From Cellulomonas xiejunii (GTDB lineage: Bacteria > Actinomycetota > Actinomycetes > Actinomycetales > Cellulomonadaceae): a stretch of DNA of 64,000 nt. The stretch covers positions 620,001-684,000 of the forward strand of contig NZ_CP101987.1 of the NCBI RefSeq assembly GCF_024508315.1, read 5' to 3'. Both the position numbers and the translations under genes were made by a program. The first letter of the stretch is position 1. Each line of letters starts with the position of its first letter. Positions 9,984-17,971 of this stretch are shown here, one piece after another. The notes below the pieces were generated by a model. The model made no database searches. It saw only the letters and a list, made by a program, of their open reading frames with translations, and was not told the DNA's origin.

Positions 9984-11132
9984 TCAGTCCTCGGACGGGA
10001 TGATCAGGGGCTTGATGCAGCCGTCGAGCTTGGACGACATCACGTGGTACGCCTCGGCGATGTGCTCGAGCGGGATGCGGTGCGTGACCAGGTCGCTCGG
10101 CGTGAGGTAGCCCGCCTGGATGTGCTCCAGCAGCCGAGGCCACTGCCGCTTGACCGGTGCCTGGTTCATGCGCAGCGTCAGGCCCTTGTTCACCGCGTCA
10201 CCGAACTTCACGGCGGAGAAGATCGGCCCGTACGCGCCGAGGACGGACACGGTCCCGCCCTTGCGCACCCCGTCGATCGCCCAGTTCAGCGCGACCGGTG
10301 AGCCGCCCTGCAGCTTGAGCTTCGCGCCGGTGACGTGCTGCATGAGGTTGCCGTCCGCCTCCGCGCCGACGGCCTCGACGACGCGGTCCGCGCCCAGCCC
10401 GTCCGTCGTCTTCTTCAGCTCGACCACGATGTCGTCGAACTCGGCGTAGTTGCGCGTCTCCGCGTAGGCGAACTCGCGCGCCTTCTCCAGGCGGTACTCG
10501 AGCTGGTCGACCACGATCACGCGCCCGGCGCCCATGAGCCACGCCGACCTGGCCGCGTACAGCCCGACCGGCCCGGCGCCGAGCACCACGACCGTGTCGC
10601 CCTCGGCGATGTCCGCGAGCTGCGCGCCGAAGTAGCCGGTGGACAGCGCGTCGGTGAGCAGCACGGCGTCGTCGTCGTCGAGCCAGTCGGGGATCCTCGA
10701 CGGACCGACGTCCGCGAACGGCACGCGCACGTACTCGGCCTGGCCACCGTCGTACCCGCCGGTCGTGTGCGAGTACCCGTAGATGCCGCCGACCGCCGTG
10801 GCGTTCGGGTTCACGTTGTGGCAGTTGGAGTACAGGCCGCGCGCGCAGAAGAAGCACGAGCCGCAGTAGATGTTGAACGGGACCATCACCCGGTCGCCCA
10901 CCTGCAGGTTCTGCACCGACGGCCCGACCTTCTCGACCACGCCGACGAACTCGTGGCCGAAGGTGTGACCGATGCGGGTGTCCGGCATCATCCCGTGGTA
11001 AAGGTGCAGGTCGGAGCCGCAGATGGCGGCTCGCACGACCTTGACGACGGCGTCGTTGGGGTGCTCGATCGCCGGGATGTCCTTCTCCTCGACGCGGACC
11101 TTGTACGGCCCGCGGTAGACCATCGCTCGCAT
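9984..11132 (-). CDS. zinc-dependent alcohol dehydrogenase, formaldehyde-dehydrogenase-like
   Basis: 382-residue medium-chain dehydrogenase. Catalytic zinc ligands: ICGSDLHLYHG (Cys38) and GHTFGHEFVG (His and Glu). Structural zinc site: CGSCFFCARGLYSNC (four Cys). Rossmann motif GAGPVGLYAARSA. The long insert (SHTTGGYDGGQAEY) and the AADGN/IDGVRKGG region resemble the glutathione-independent formaldehyde dehydrogenase (FdhA-like) group, so it may oxidise an aldehyde or hydroxymethyl adduct with NAD. The ATG at 11132 follows GGGAGGACAGCG. First gene of a likely two-gene operon with 9413-9970. Confidence 0.9.
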   Translation of the reverse strand: MRAMVYRGPYKVRVEEKDIPAIEHPNDAVVKVVRAAICGSDLHLYHGMMPDTRIGHTFGHEFVGVVEKVGPSVQNLQVGDRVMVPFNIYCGSCFFCARGLYSNCHNVNPNATAVGGIYGYSHTTGGYDGGQAEYVRVPFADVGPSRIPDWLDDDDAVLLTDALSTGYFGAQLADIAEGDTVVVLGAGPVGLYAARSAWLMGAGRVIVVDQLEYRLEKAREFAYAETRNYAEFDDIVVELKKTTDGLGADRVVEAVGAEADGNLMQHVTGAKLKLQGGSPVALNWAIDGVRKGGTVSVLGAYGPIFSAVKFGDAVNKGLTLRMNQAPVKRQWPRLLEHIQAGYLTPSDLVTHRIPLEHIAEAYHVMSSKLDGCIKPLIIPSED

Positions 11133-11399
11133 CGCTGTCCTCCCGCTCGGGTGGCCACCAGGGTGCGGGGGTCTGCCTCCGGGCGCATCTCGGGGGCGGG
11201 GCGTTCTCGCCGTGCGGTGTCCCCGCCGAGCGCCTACGGTCGAGGGCGGCGGGGTTCGCGAGCCCCCGATCTCTTCGCACCGACGGAGGAAGCCCGTCGG
11301 TGTCATCCCGGCCTGCCGGGCGTCGCCGCGCGTCGGCCCCGCCCTGCAGCCGAGTCCTGCAGCACTCCCGCGCACCCGAGATACGGGTGAGGAGGCGCC
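11133..11399. other. intergenic, no gene seen
   Basis: Divergent spacer between the alcohol dehydrogenase and the catalase-like remnant. I see no convincing open frame, hairpin terminator or clear -10 element. The alcohol dehydrogenase promoter should lie here. Confidence 0.5.
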
Positions 11400-11579
11400 A
11401 TGTTCTTCCGAAGTCAAGAGCTCCAGCACAGAGCGACACCGGACCGCCCCGACGCGGTCCACGCCCGCAAGCTCCAGGAGGTCGAGAAGGCGCCCGTGGG
11501 CGTCACCGAGGACGCGTGCCCAGCAGCGTCCCGCTGGACGAGGAGCACCGCGAGGTGTCGTACCACGCCGCCCACGTAG
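11400..11579 (+). pseudogene. probable remnant of a manganese catalase gene
   Basis: An ATG behind GAGGAGGCGCC opens a frame whose first 28 residues (MFFRSQELQHRATPDRPD, then AVHARKLQEV) match the N-terminus of non-haem manganese catalases (LQ..PDRPD....K.QE pattern). After LQEV the similarity stops: no GGQ.GE metal-ligand region follows, and the frame ends at a TAG after 59 codons. Another coding-like piece (VPLDEEHREVSY) lies in a different frame at about 11535. The picture is a gene with a large internal deletion and a frameshift. An intact enzyme would be about 290 residues. Family call is from memory. Confidence 0.55.
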
Positions 11580-11678
11580 CCGTACCCCCGGCTGTACGGG
11601 ACGACGGCCACGGCCGAACCCCGTCGAGAAGGTCACCGGGAAGTTGAAGGACACGTTCACGAGTGAGTGGAGATGACG

Positions 11679-12530
11679 ATGAGCACGCACGACACGAAGG
11701 GTGCGGCCGCTGCGGCGGCGAGCACCGCGAAGGACGAGGCGTCGAGCCTCGCCCACACCGCCGCGGGTAGCGGCCAGGACCTGTACCAGGAGGTCAAGGG
11801 CGGAGCGTCCGACGTGGTCTCCGAGGCCGCCGGGCAGGCGCGCGACCTGTTCGGGGAGGCCCGGACGGGCCTGACCGAGCAGGCGTCCGAGCAGCAGGTC
11901 CGCGCTGCGGCCAGCCTGCGGGCCCTGGGCGACGAGTTCGGCCGGATGGCCGACAGCTCCGACGAGGGCGGCCTGGGTGCGGACCTCGTCCGCCAGGTGG
12001 CCCAGCGCACGGGCGGCGTCGCGACGTGGCTCGAGGACCGCGAGCCCGGCGACGTCCTGCAGGAGGTCGCCGACTTCGCACGGCGGCGTCCGGGAGTGTT
12101 CCTGGCGCTCGCCGCGGGCGCCGGCGTGCTCGCCGGCCGCGTGACGCGTGGTCTGAAGGACGCACCTCCGGCGAGCCCGCGCACGGCGTCGTCCAGCCCC
12201 ACGGGCGCCGCCGCGACGCCGGCGGCCGCTGCGACCCCGACGGGTCCCGTCCCGACGTGGACCGAGCCCTCCATCACCGAGCCCGCGACGCCCACCGTGA
12301 CCGGCTCGACCGGCGTGTCCGGTGGCGCGACCGGGGCCGGTGTGACCGGAGCCGGTGCGACGGGACCGGGCCTGACGGGCGCCTCCGCGCACCCCGAGCA
12401 CGAGGCGTGGCACGCGGCCGGCGGGTCCGCGCCGGTGGCACCGGTGTCGGGGCGCGTCCCCGCGTCGGACCAGGAGGGCACGGCGGGCGGCGACCCGCTG
12501 GCCGGCGTGCTGCGTGAGGACCGACCGTGA
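11679..12530 (+). CDS. hypothetical protein, LEA-like helical with Pro/Thr-rich tail
   Basis: 283 residues, no named family recognised. Residues 1-100 are Ala/Gln/Glu-rich with helical repeats (STAKDEASSLAHTAAGSGQD, YQEVKGGASDVVSEAAGQAR), like the small stress proteins found next to holin-X and DUF3618 genes. A short hydrophobic segment (PGVFLALAAGAGVLAGRV) lies near residue 145, and the rest is Ala/Thr/Pro/Gly low complexity. The ATG at 11679 has GGAG 6 bases upstream. First gene of a three-gene unit; the next GTG overlaps its TGA. Confidence 0.75.
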   Translation: MSTHDTKGAAAAAASTAKDEASSLAHTAAGSGQDLYQEVKGGASDVVSEAAGQARDLFGEARTGLTEQASEQQVRAAASLRALGDEFGRMADSSDEGGLGADLVRQVAQRTGGVATWLEDREPGDVLQEVADFARRRPGVFLALAAGAGVLAGRVTRGLKDAPPASPRTASSSPTGAAATPAAAATPTGPVPTWTEPSITEPATPTVTGSTGVSGGATGAGVTGAGATGPGLTGASAHPEHEAWHAAGGSAPVAPVSGRVPASDQEGTAGGDPLAGVLREDRP

Positions 12531-13090
12531 CCGGGCCGGGTGACCCGACCGTCGCTGCCGGCCGGCATGCGCCGGCCGGGAGCGGGTTCCCGCCGCCGGT
12601 CGCCGACCCTCTCGGTGCTGCCGACCCTCTCGCTGCCGGTGGCCCCCGGGTGGCCGGTGACCCCCTGGGTGCGCCGCTGGGGACAGCGGCACCCGACGTC
12701 GAGCCCGACGGGCGCCCGTCGCTGGGCGACCTCATCGGTGCCGTCACGGAGGACCTGTCCCTGCTGGTCCGGCAGGAGGTCGAGCTGGCCAAGGCCGAGC
12801 TGACCGCCTCGGCCAAGCAGGCAGGCAAGGGCAGCGGGATGCTCGCGGGGTCCGGCCTGGCCGGGTACTTCGTGCTGTTCTTCCTGTCCTGCGCGCTGTG
12901 GTGGGGGCTGCCCATGGGCCGGGCCTGGGCGGCGGTCGTCGTGGCCGTCGTCTGGGCGGTCGTGGCTGCCGTCCTCGCCCTGCGCGGACGTGGCGAGCTG
13001 CGCCGCGTGAAGGGTGCGCCCCGCACCGCCGAGACCATCAAGAAGATCCCGAACGCCCTGAAGGGTGACGAGGAGGCCAACCATGAGTGA
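12527..13090 (+). CDS. phage holin family (holin-X superfamily III) membrane protein
   Basis: 187 residues. After a Pro/Gly/Asp-rich lead, the core is the actinobacterial putative holin-X domain: LGDLIGAVTEDLSLLVRQEV, ELAKAELTASAKQAGKGSGM, then two membrane helices. Despite the name it is chromosomal in actinobacteria and is not evidence of phage; a role in the envelope or in stress response is likely. The GTG start overlaps the previous stop (GTGA) and its end overlaps the next start by 8 bases, so the three genes are co-translated. Confidence 0.85.
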   Translation: MTGPGDPTVAAGRHAPAGSGFPPPVADPLGAADPLAAGGPRVAGDPLGAPLGTAAPDVEPDGRPSLGDLIGAVTEDLSLLVRQEVELAKAELTASAKQAGKGSGMLAGSGLAGYFVLFFLSCALWWGLPMGRAWAAVVVAVVWAVVAAVLALRGRGELRRVKGAPRTAETIKKIPNALKGDEEANHE

Positions 13091-13700
13091 GAGCCCGGAA
13101 GAGATCCGCCAGCGCATCGAGGCGACGCGTGCCGACCTGTCGGCCAACGTGGACGCGGTCGGTGACACGCTCGACCCGCGGCAGGTCGCGCACCGCCAGG
13201 CCGACAAGGTGCGCAGCAAGGTCGGTTCGGTCCGTGACCGCGTGATGGGCACGGCGTCGGACGCCCGCGACTCCGCGGGCGCCTCCGCAGGGGGTGCGGC
13301 CGGCACGGCCCGGTCCGCGGCGGGCTCCGTCGCGCAGGGGGTGAAGGACGCGCCCGCGGCTGTCGTGCAGCAGGCGCAGGGCAACCCGCTGGCCGCCGGC
13401 CTCATCGCGTTCGGGGTCGGGTGGCTGGCGTCGTCCCTGGTGCCGACGTCGGCCCCGGAGCAGCGTGCCGCCCAGGCCGTCAAGGAGCAGGCCCAGGCCA
13501 TGGCCCCGCAGGCCAAGGAGGCGGCGCAGCACATGGCCGAGGGGCTGCGCGAGCCCGCCCAGGAGGCCGTGCAGGCCGTCAAGGACCGCGCGACCCAGGC
13601 GGCGTCGGACGTCAAGGAGCACGGTGCGCAGGCCGCGACCGACCTGCGCGACCAGGCGCAGGACTCCGCCCACGAGGTGCGGCAGGCGCCGCAGCAGTGA
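13083..13700 (+). CDS. DUF3618 domain membrane protein
   Basis: 205 residues. The N-terminus has the DUF3618 signature (SPEEIRQRIEATRADLSANV, DAVGDTLDPRQVAHR). One membrane segment follows (LAAGLIAFGVGWLASSL, about residues 104-120), then a long Ala/Gln/Lys helical tail with repeats of the form VKEQAQAMAPQAKEAAQ. Such proteins regularly accompany holin-X proteins and are probably part of an envelope stress-protection unit. The ATG at 13083 follows GAGGAGG. Exact role unknown. Confidence 0.85.
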   Translation: MSESPEEIRQRIEATRADLSANVDAVGDTLDPRQVAHRQADKVRSKVGSVRDRVMGTASDARDSAGASAGGAAGTARSAAGSVAQGVKDAPAAVVQQAQGNPLAAGLIAFGVGWLASSLVPTSAPEQRAAQAVKEQAQAMAPQAKEAAQHMAEGLREPAQEAVQAVKDRATQAASDVKEHGAQAATDLRDQAQDSAHEVRQAPQQ

Positions 13701-13705
13701 GATAC

Positions 13706-13757
13706 CGGTCGGCCGGGGGTGACCTGCGGGTTCGCGGCGTCCACCCCCGGCCGACCG
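13706..13757. terminator. strong hairpin after the DUF3618 gene
   Basis: 16-base perfect arms CGGTCGGCCGGGGGTG / CACCCCCGGCCGACCG with a 20-base loop, just after the stop at 13700. No T-run, as is common in high-GC actinobacteria. Confidence 0.8.
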
Positions 13758-13904
13758 CGTGCCCCCGCCAGTGTCGGTCCGGCCGGATCGGTGCGACACG
13801 GGCGGAGTACGGGGCGTCGCCGCACAGTTGTCGGGTTCAACCCATGGCGTGAACGGCCGCCTCAGGACGTGGGGCGACATGCCGACCCGCCTGGGGGCGA
13901 TGTC

Positions 13905-14237
13905 ATGCCCGTCAGCTCCATCGCCGTCGGCATGAGTTCCACCGGTCTCCTCGTGCGTCTGCGGGGCGAGATCGATGTCTCCCTGCGCGACGAGGCCGCA
14001 CGTGCGCTGGCTCAGGTCCGCGACGCCCGTGAGCCCGTCACCCTCGACCTCGCCCAGGTGCGTCTGCTCGGCGCCCCCGGCCTGGCGCTCCTCGTGCAGT
14101 GCGAGGAGGCGTGCTCGCAGCGCGGGCTGCCCTGCGTGCTGCAGAACGTGCCGCCGCATGCTGCGCGGGTCCTCGCGGCCCTCGAGCTCGCGGGTCTCCT
14201 GCGCGGCGCCGAGCCCCGCAAGTCGGTCTCGTCGTGA
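13905..14237 (+). CDS. STAS domain protein (anti-anti-sigma factor-like)
   Basis: 110-residue single STAS domain: VRLRGEIDVSLRDEAARALA, then TLDLAQVRLLGAPGLALLVQ. The usual anti-anti-sigma signature is D-(F/L)-S-x-(L/V)-x-S-x-(A/G), with a phosphorylatable Ser. Here the equivalent region reads LAQVRLLGAPGLA, so the usual Ser is not evident, suggesting control other than simple RsbV-type phosphorylation. The ATG at 13905 follows GGGGGCG. The next gene (ANTAR) starts inside its stop codon. Confidence 0.82.
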   Translation: MPVSSIAVGMSSTGLLVRLRGEIDVSLRDEAARALAQVRDAREPVTLDLAQVRLLGAPGLALLVQCEEACSQRGLPCVLQNVPPHAARVLAALELAGLLRGAEPRKSVSS

Positions 14238-14848
14238 CCCCGGGGACCGACCGCCCCTCGGGCGCGGTCGACGTCTCGCCCGCCGTGCCGGCCGTCGTGA
14301 CGCTCCTGCAGAGCGCCGTCGAGCGCAGGCTCGGCCAGTGCGTCGACGTGCGCGTCGAGGCCGAGGTCCGCGGGCGGCGTCACCACCTCATGTCGACGCT
14401 CGGCGCCGCCGCGCCCGACGTCCGGTGGCCCCGCGGCTGCACGCCGGGGCCCCGTGTGGTGGTCGCGCAGCACGGCACGACGGGCGTGCTGACGAGCGTC
14501 GCCGTCCGCACGCACGACGCCGTCGACTGGTCAGGCGTGACCGGAGACGTGGGTGCGGCAGCGGTGGTCCTGGCCGGCATGGTCGCCGACCGCGTCGCGC
14601 TGGCCGACCTGCGCCAGGACATCGCCGACCTGACGGCCTCGATGCGCAGCCGCGAGGTGATCGACCAGGCGCTCGGCGTCGTGATGGCCCGGCGCTGCTG
14701 CCCGCCCGACCGGGCGCTCGAGATCCTGCGGGTGACGTCGCAGCACCGCAACGAGAAGATCAGCGCGCTCGCGGCGCGCGTCGTGGCGAGCACCGGCGGA
14801 GCGCAGCCCGAGGGGTCGCGCCCGTTCGTCCCGCGCCGGCACACGTAG
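14234..14848 (+). CDS. ANTAR domain RNA-binding regulator
   Basis: 204 residues. The C-terminal ANTAR domain (about 125-190) reads LRQDIADLTASMRSREVIDQ, ALGVVMARRCCPPDRALEIL. ANTAR proteins bind paired RNA hairpins and prevent transcription termination. The N-terminal part (VVTLLQSAVERRLGQCVDVR) resembles a degenerate GAF-type sensor. The GTG at 14234 overlaps the STAS stop (GTGA), so the two are translated together; STAS may control the ANTAR protein. Confidence 0.85.
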   Translation: MTPGTDRPSGAVDVSPAVPAVVTLLQSAVERRLGQCVDVRVEAEVRGRRHHLMSTLGAAAPDVRWPRGCTPGPRVVVAQHGTTGVLTSVAVRTHDAVDWSGVTGDVGAAAVVLAGMVADRVALADLRQDIADLTASMRSREVIDQALGVVMARRCCPPDRALEILRVTSQHRNEKISALAARVVASTGGAQPEGSRPFVPRRHT

Positions 14849-14860
14849 ACGCCGCAGCCG

Positions 14861-14880
14861 CTCCCGGCGGACGCCGGGAG
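14861..14880. terminator. hairpin between convergent genes
   Basis: CTCCCGGC-GGAC-GCCGGGAG, 8-base stem with a tetraloop, just after the ANTAR gene. First of two adjacent hairpins. Confidence 0.65.
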
Positions 14881-14900
14881 ACCGCCCGGCTGCATGACGA

Positions 14901-14929
14901 GGGCCGCCGCGGAGCTCCCGCGGCGGCCC
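14901..14929. terminator. strong bidirectional hairpin
   Basis: GGGCCGCCGCGG-AGCTC-CCGCGGCGGCCC, 12-base perfect stem between the convergent ANTAR and surface-protein genes; it can serve both strands. Confidence 0.85.
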
Positions 14930-14940
14930 TGCGTCGTGTC

Positions 14941-17763
14941 TCAGACCCGGTGCGCGCGGCGTGCGACGAGGACCGCGCCCGCGCCGGCGACCAGCAGCCA
15001 CAGCGCCAGGAGCGCGCCCGAGCCGGCCGGTGCGCCCGTCACGGCGAGCTCGTCCGGCTCGTCCGCCGCGGCTGCCACGAGGACCCCGGCGGCGACGCTC
15101 ACGAGCGTCCCGTCGGCACGCGTGCCGTTGATCTGCAGCGTGTGCCGGCCTGCGGGCACGCCTGCGGGCAGCCGCAGCCGACCGGCGAACGTGCCGTCGG
15201 CCTGGACCGTCACCGACCCGAGCAGGACGGGCGTCGAGAACAGCCAGACGTCGACGACCTCACCGGGCGCGAACCCGCCGCCGCTGACGGACACGAACCC
15301 GTCGGGGTCCACGACGACCCGGCCCGAGGCGTCCACCGGGAGCTGCGTGCCCCGCGCGTCCACGCCGCCGAGCGTCACGTCGAAGCCCTGCCCGGCGGCC
15401 GTGCGCCGTCCGTCCTGCACCCCGACGGTCACGGGCGCCGGCGCGCCACCGGCCCATGCCTGGACGACGCCCGGCTCGACCCGCGGGCGCGCGGGCGTGC
15501 CGTCGTCGCCGGGGACCGTCACGGGTGCCGCGACGGGGGTCCCGGTGGCCACCGCGCTCGCCGCACCGGCACCGACCGCGGTGACGGCCCGGACCTGGAC
15601 ACGGTAGGTCGTGCCGTTGACCAGTCCGGTCAGCTCGAACGGCGAGCCGTCGACCGCCGCCCACGTCCGCCCGCCGTCGAGCGTGCGCTCGTAGCGGACC
15701 ACCGGCGAGCCGCCGTCCGACGCGGGAGCGGCGACGGTGACGTGCAGCCGGCGGTTGTCCGGCTGCACCCGGGTGATCGACGGTGCGGCGGGCGGGCTCA
15801 CAGGTGTCGCCGTGACGGGGGCGCTCCAGGCGCCGTGACCGAGCCCGTTGACGCCACGGACCCGGAACGAGACGGGTGTCCCGTCGACCAGGGCGTCGAG
15901 CGTCGCGCGGGTGCTCGTCGTGGTGCCCGCTGACGCCCACACGGTGCCGTCGCGCGAGGTCTGCAGCTCGTACCCCGTCGGGTCTCCCGCGGGCTCGGCC
16001 CACGAGAGCGCCACCGAGCCGGAGCCGGCCTCCGCGACGAGCACGGGCGCCCCCGGGACGTCGGCGTCCGACAGGTGCAGGGGGAAGCTCGACGTCCCGA
16101 CGAGCACGTGGCGCGCATCGGCGGCCTGCGCCGTGACGAGGACGTCCCCGGTGAGCGCGTGCGTCCCCGCCGCGACCGGCACACCGTCGACCAGGTACGC
16201 GACCCCGGTGACCTGCGGGATCGTGACCCGGTCGAGCACTGTCCCCGGCTGGTCCACGACCGTCGGCGCGAGCGCGCTCACGTGCGTGATGTCGGTGAAC
16301 GTGTGGGTGAACCGGGTGGCGCCGGTCAGGCCGTACCCGGTGGTGGCGGCGGCATCGACGGTGACCGTGCCGGTGGCGGGGTAGGTGCCGGGGGCCACGG
16401 CCTCGCCGTCGACGGAGTACTGCACGCCGGTGACCGACGGGATCGTGTAGGTGTCCTCGTCCGTGCCTGATGCGTCGGTCCACGTCGGCTCGACGGCGGT
16501 GACCTGCCGGATATCGGTGAACGTGTGGGTGAACCGGGTGGCGCCGGTCAGGTCGTACCCGGTGGTGGCGGCGGCGTCGACGGTGACCGTGCCGGTGGCG
16601 GGGTAGGTGCCGGGGGCCACGACGTCGCCGTCGACGGAGTACCGCACGCCGGTGACCGACGGGATCGTGTAGGTGTCCTCGTCGGTGCCCCACGTGTCGG
16701 TCCACGTCGGCTCGGTGGCGGTGACCTGGGCGATGTCGGAGAACACGAGCGTGAACTGCGACGGGCCGGACACGGCGTAGCCGGCCTGTGCCTGCGCGGT
16801 CACGACGACGGTCCCGGTGCCCGGGTAGGTGCCCGCCGCGACCGGCGTGCCACCGACGGAGTACGTGATGCCCTCGGAGGCGGGGACCGTGTACGTGTCC
16901 CCGGCGGTGCCGGACACGTCCACCTGGGTCGGTGCCGCCGCGGAGACGAGGATCTCCGTGGGGTTCGACGTCGCCCCGGGCCGGCAGTCGTCGGCGGGGT
17001 CGTCGACCGTCCCGAGGCGCAGGTGGTCGATCATCACGGCGGAGTCGAGTTCCGCGTCGCCCTGGTCGAGGATGCTGAAGAAGAGCTTCTGCTGCGTGCC
17101 GCCGGTCAGCGGCACCTGGGCCGTGAGCTTCGGGGTCGCGCCGTTGAAGACCGTGCCCACGGCCTCCGCGGTGGCGGAACTCCCGTCGAACAGCCCCGAG
17201 TTGACGCTGATGAAGCGACCCGCGCTGTCGAACGCGAAGTTGTCGGGCGCGTTGATCGTGCCGCCGGTGACCGACCACGTGGTCGCACCCGCCTCGGCGA
17301 TGAACACGTCGTTGTAGCCACCCCCGACGAAATCGGGGAACTCGTCGGAGAGGAACCGGAACGTGACCCCGAGCAGGCAGTTCGCTCCCTGTGGGACGTT
17401 CAGCGTGAGCTCGAGGGTGGTCACGTCGAAGGCACCGCCCCGCGTGGCGGAGGACGAGTACCCGGTCGACGCCTCGAAGCCCTGACCTGCGCTGGTGAGC
17501 TCGGTGGCGTCGCCGGTCGACAGCACCGCGTACGTCCCCCCGGCGCGGCTCGGGAACCCTGCCACCGAGTCCGTGCGCACCGCGCTCGCGCTGTCGCTCG
17601 GCGTGGTGATCGTCGACCCCGTGAGGTGGGCCGCGGCGGCCGGGGTGAGGATCGCGGACGCCAGGTTGCTCGCCGACGCGGCGGCCGCGGGCGCGGCGCT
17701 CCAGATCGTCCCTGCGACGAGGGCGACCGCCGCTGTCGTCGCCACTGGCTTGCGCACGCGCAT
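14941..17763 (-). CDS. large LAVTG-anchored surface protein with fibronectin-type and repeat domains
   Basis: 940 residues. Signal peptide at 1-29 (ATTAAVALVAGTIWSAAPAAA). The next 220 residues look like a choice-of-anchor L domain (FRFLSDEFPDFVGGGYNDVF, then VMIDHLRLG). Four repeats of about 84 residues of the type TYTIPSVTGVRYSVDGDVVA follow, the middle two nearly identical, then two fibronectin type III domains (VPGAPVLVAEAGSGSVALSW) and an Ig-like region. The C-terminus has LAVTG near 906, a hydrophobic helix and a basic tail, a class E sortase (LAxTG) signal. Probably a cell-wall-bound adhesin. GGGAGG lies 9 bases before the ATG. Confidence 0.9.
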   Translation of the reverse strand: MRVRKPVATTAAVALVAGTIWSAAPAAAASASNLASAILTPAAAAHLTGSTITTPSDSASAVRTDSVAGFPSRAGGTYAVLSTGDATELTSAGQGFEASTGYSSSATRGGAFDVTTLELTLNVPQGANCLLGVTFRFLSDEFPDFVGGGYNDVFIAEAGATTWSVTGGTINAPDNFAFDSAGRFISVNSGLFDGSSATAEAVGTVFNGATPKLTAQVPLTGGTQQKLFFSILDQGDAELDSAVMIDHLRLGTVDDPADDCRPGATSNPTEILVSAAAPTQVDVSGTAGDTYTVPASEGITYSVGGTPVAAGTYPGTGTVVVTAQAQAGYAVSGPSQFTLVFSDIAQVTATEPTWTDTWGTDEDTYTIPSVTGVRYSVDGDVVAPGTYPATGTVTVDAAATTGYDLTGATRFTHTFTDIRQVTAVEPTWTDASGTDEDTYTIPSVTGVQYSVDGEAVAPGTYPATGTVTVDAAATTGYGLTGATRFTHTFTDITHVSALAPTVVDQPGTVLDRVTIPQVTGVAYLVDGVPVAAGTHALTGDVLVTAQAADARHVLVGTSSFPLHLSDADVPGAPVLVAEAGSGSVALSWAEPAGDPTGYELQTSRDGTVWASAGTTTSTRATLDALVDGTPVSFRVRGVNGLGHGAWSAPVTATPVSPPAAPSITRVQPDNRRLHVTVAAPASDGGSPVVRYERTLDGGRTWAAVDGSPFELTGLVNGTTYRVQVRAVTAVGAGAASAVATGTPVAAPVTVPGDDGTPARPRVEPGVVQAWAGGAPAPVTVGVQDGRRTAAGQGFDVTLGGVDARGTQLPVDASGRVVVDPDGFVSVSGGGFAPGEVVDVWLFSTPVLLGSVTVQADGTFAGRLRLPAGVPAGRHTLQINGTRADGTLVSVAAGVLVAAAADEPDELAVTGAPAGSGALLALWLLVAGAGAVLVARRAHRV
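16285..16720. repeat. long tandem repeat within the surface protein
   Basis: Two copies of a unit of about 222 bases are almost identical at DNA level. Landmarks such as GTGAACGTGTGGGTGAACCG recur at about 16294 and 16517, and the GTGTAGGTGTCCTCGT region at about 16446 and 16669. Recombination between copies could change the repeat number. Confidence 0.85.
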
Positions 17764-17915
17764 GGCGGGTGCCTCCCGTTTCTGGGCGCGACCATGTCGG
17801 GCGCCATCGTCAACTCATCGGCGCTCTGACCTGGGACTTGAGCCCGCGGCCGGGACTTGGGTCCCACGGGTCCGGGTTACGGGGGTACGCCCTGGCGTCG
17901 CCCGGCGCCAGACAC

Positions 17916-17954
17916 GCGCGGGGCCGGGGTGCGGTGTGCACCCCGGCCCCGCGC
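17916..17954. terminator. strong hairpin after glpK
   Basis: 17-base perfect arms GCGCGGGGCCGGGGTGC / GCACCCCGGCCCCGCGC with a 5-base loop, 18 bases past the glpK stop on the minus strand. Confidence 0.9.
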
Positions 17955-17971
17955 ACGGCGGTCGTCCGCGC

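Noticed and set aside
12527-13090. Possible prophage holin
   Set aside because: The family is a chromosomal actinobacterial membrane family and no other phage genes are near.
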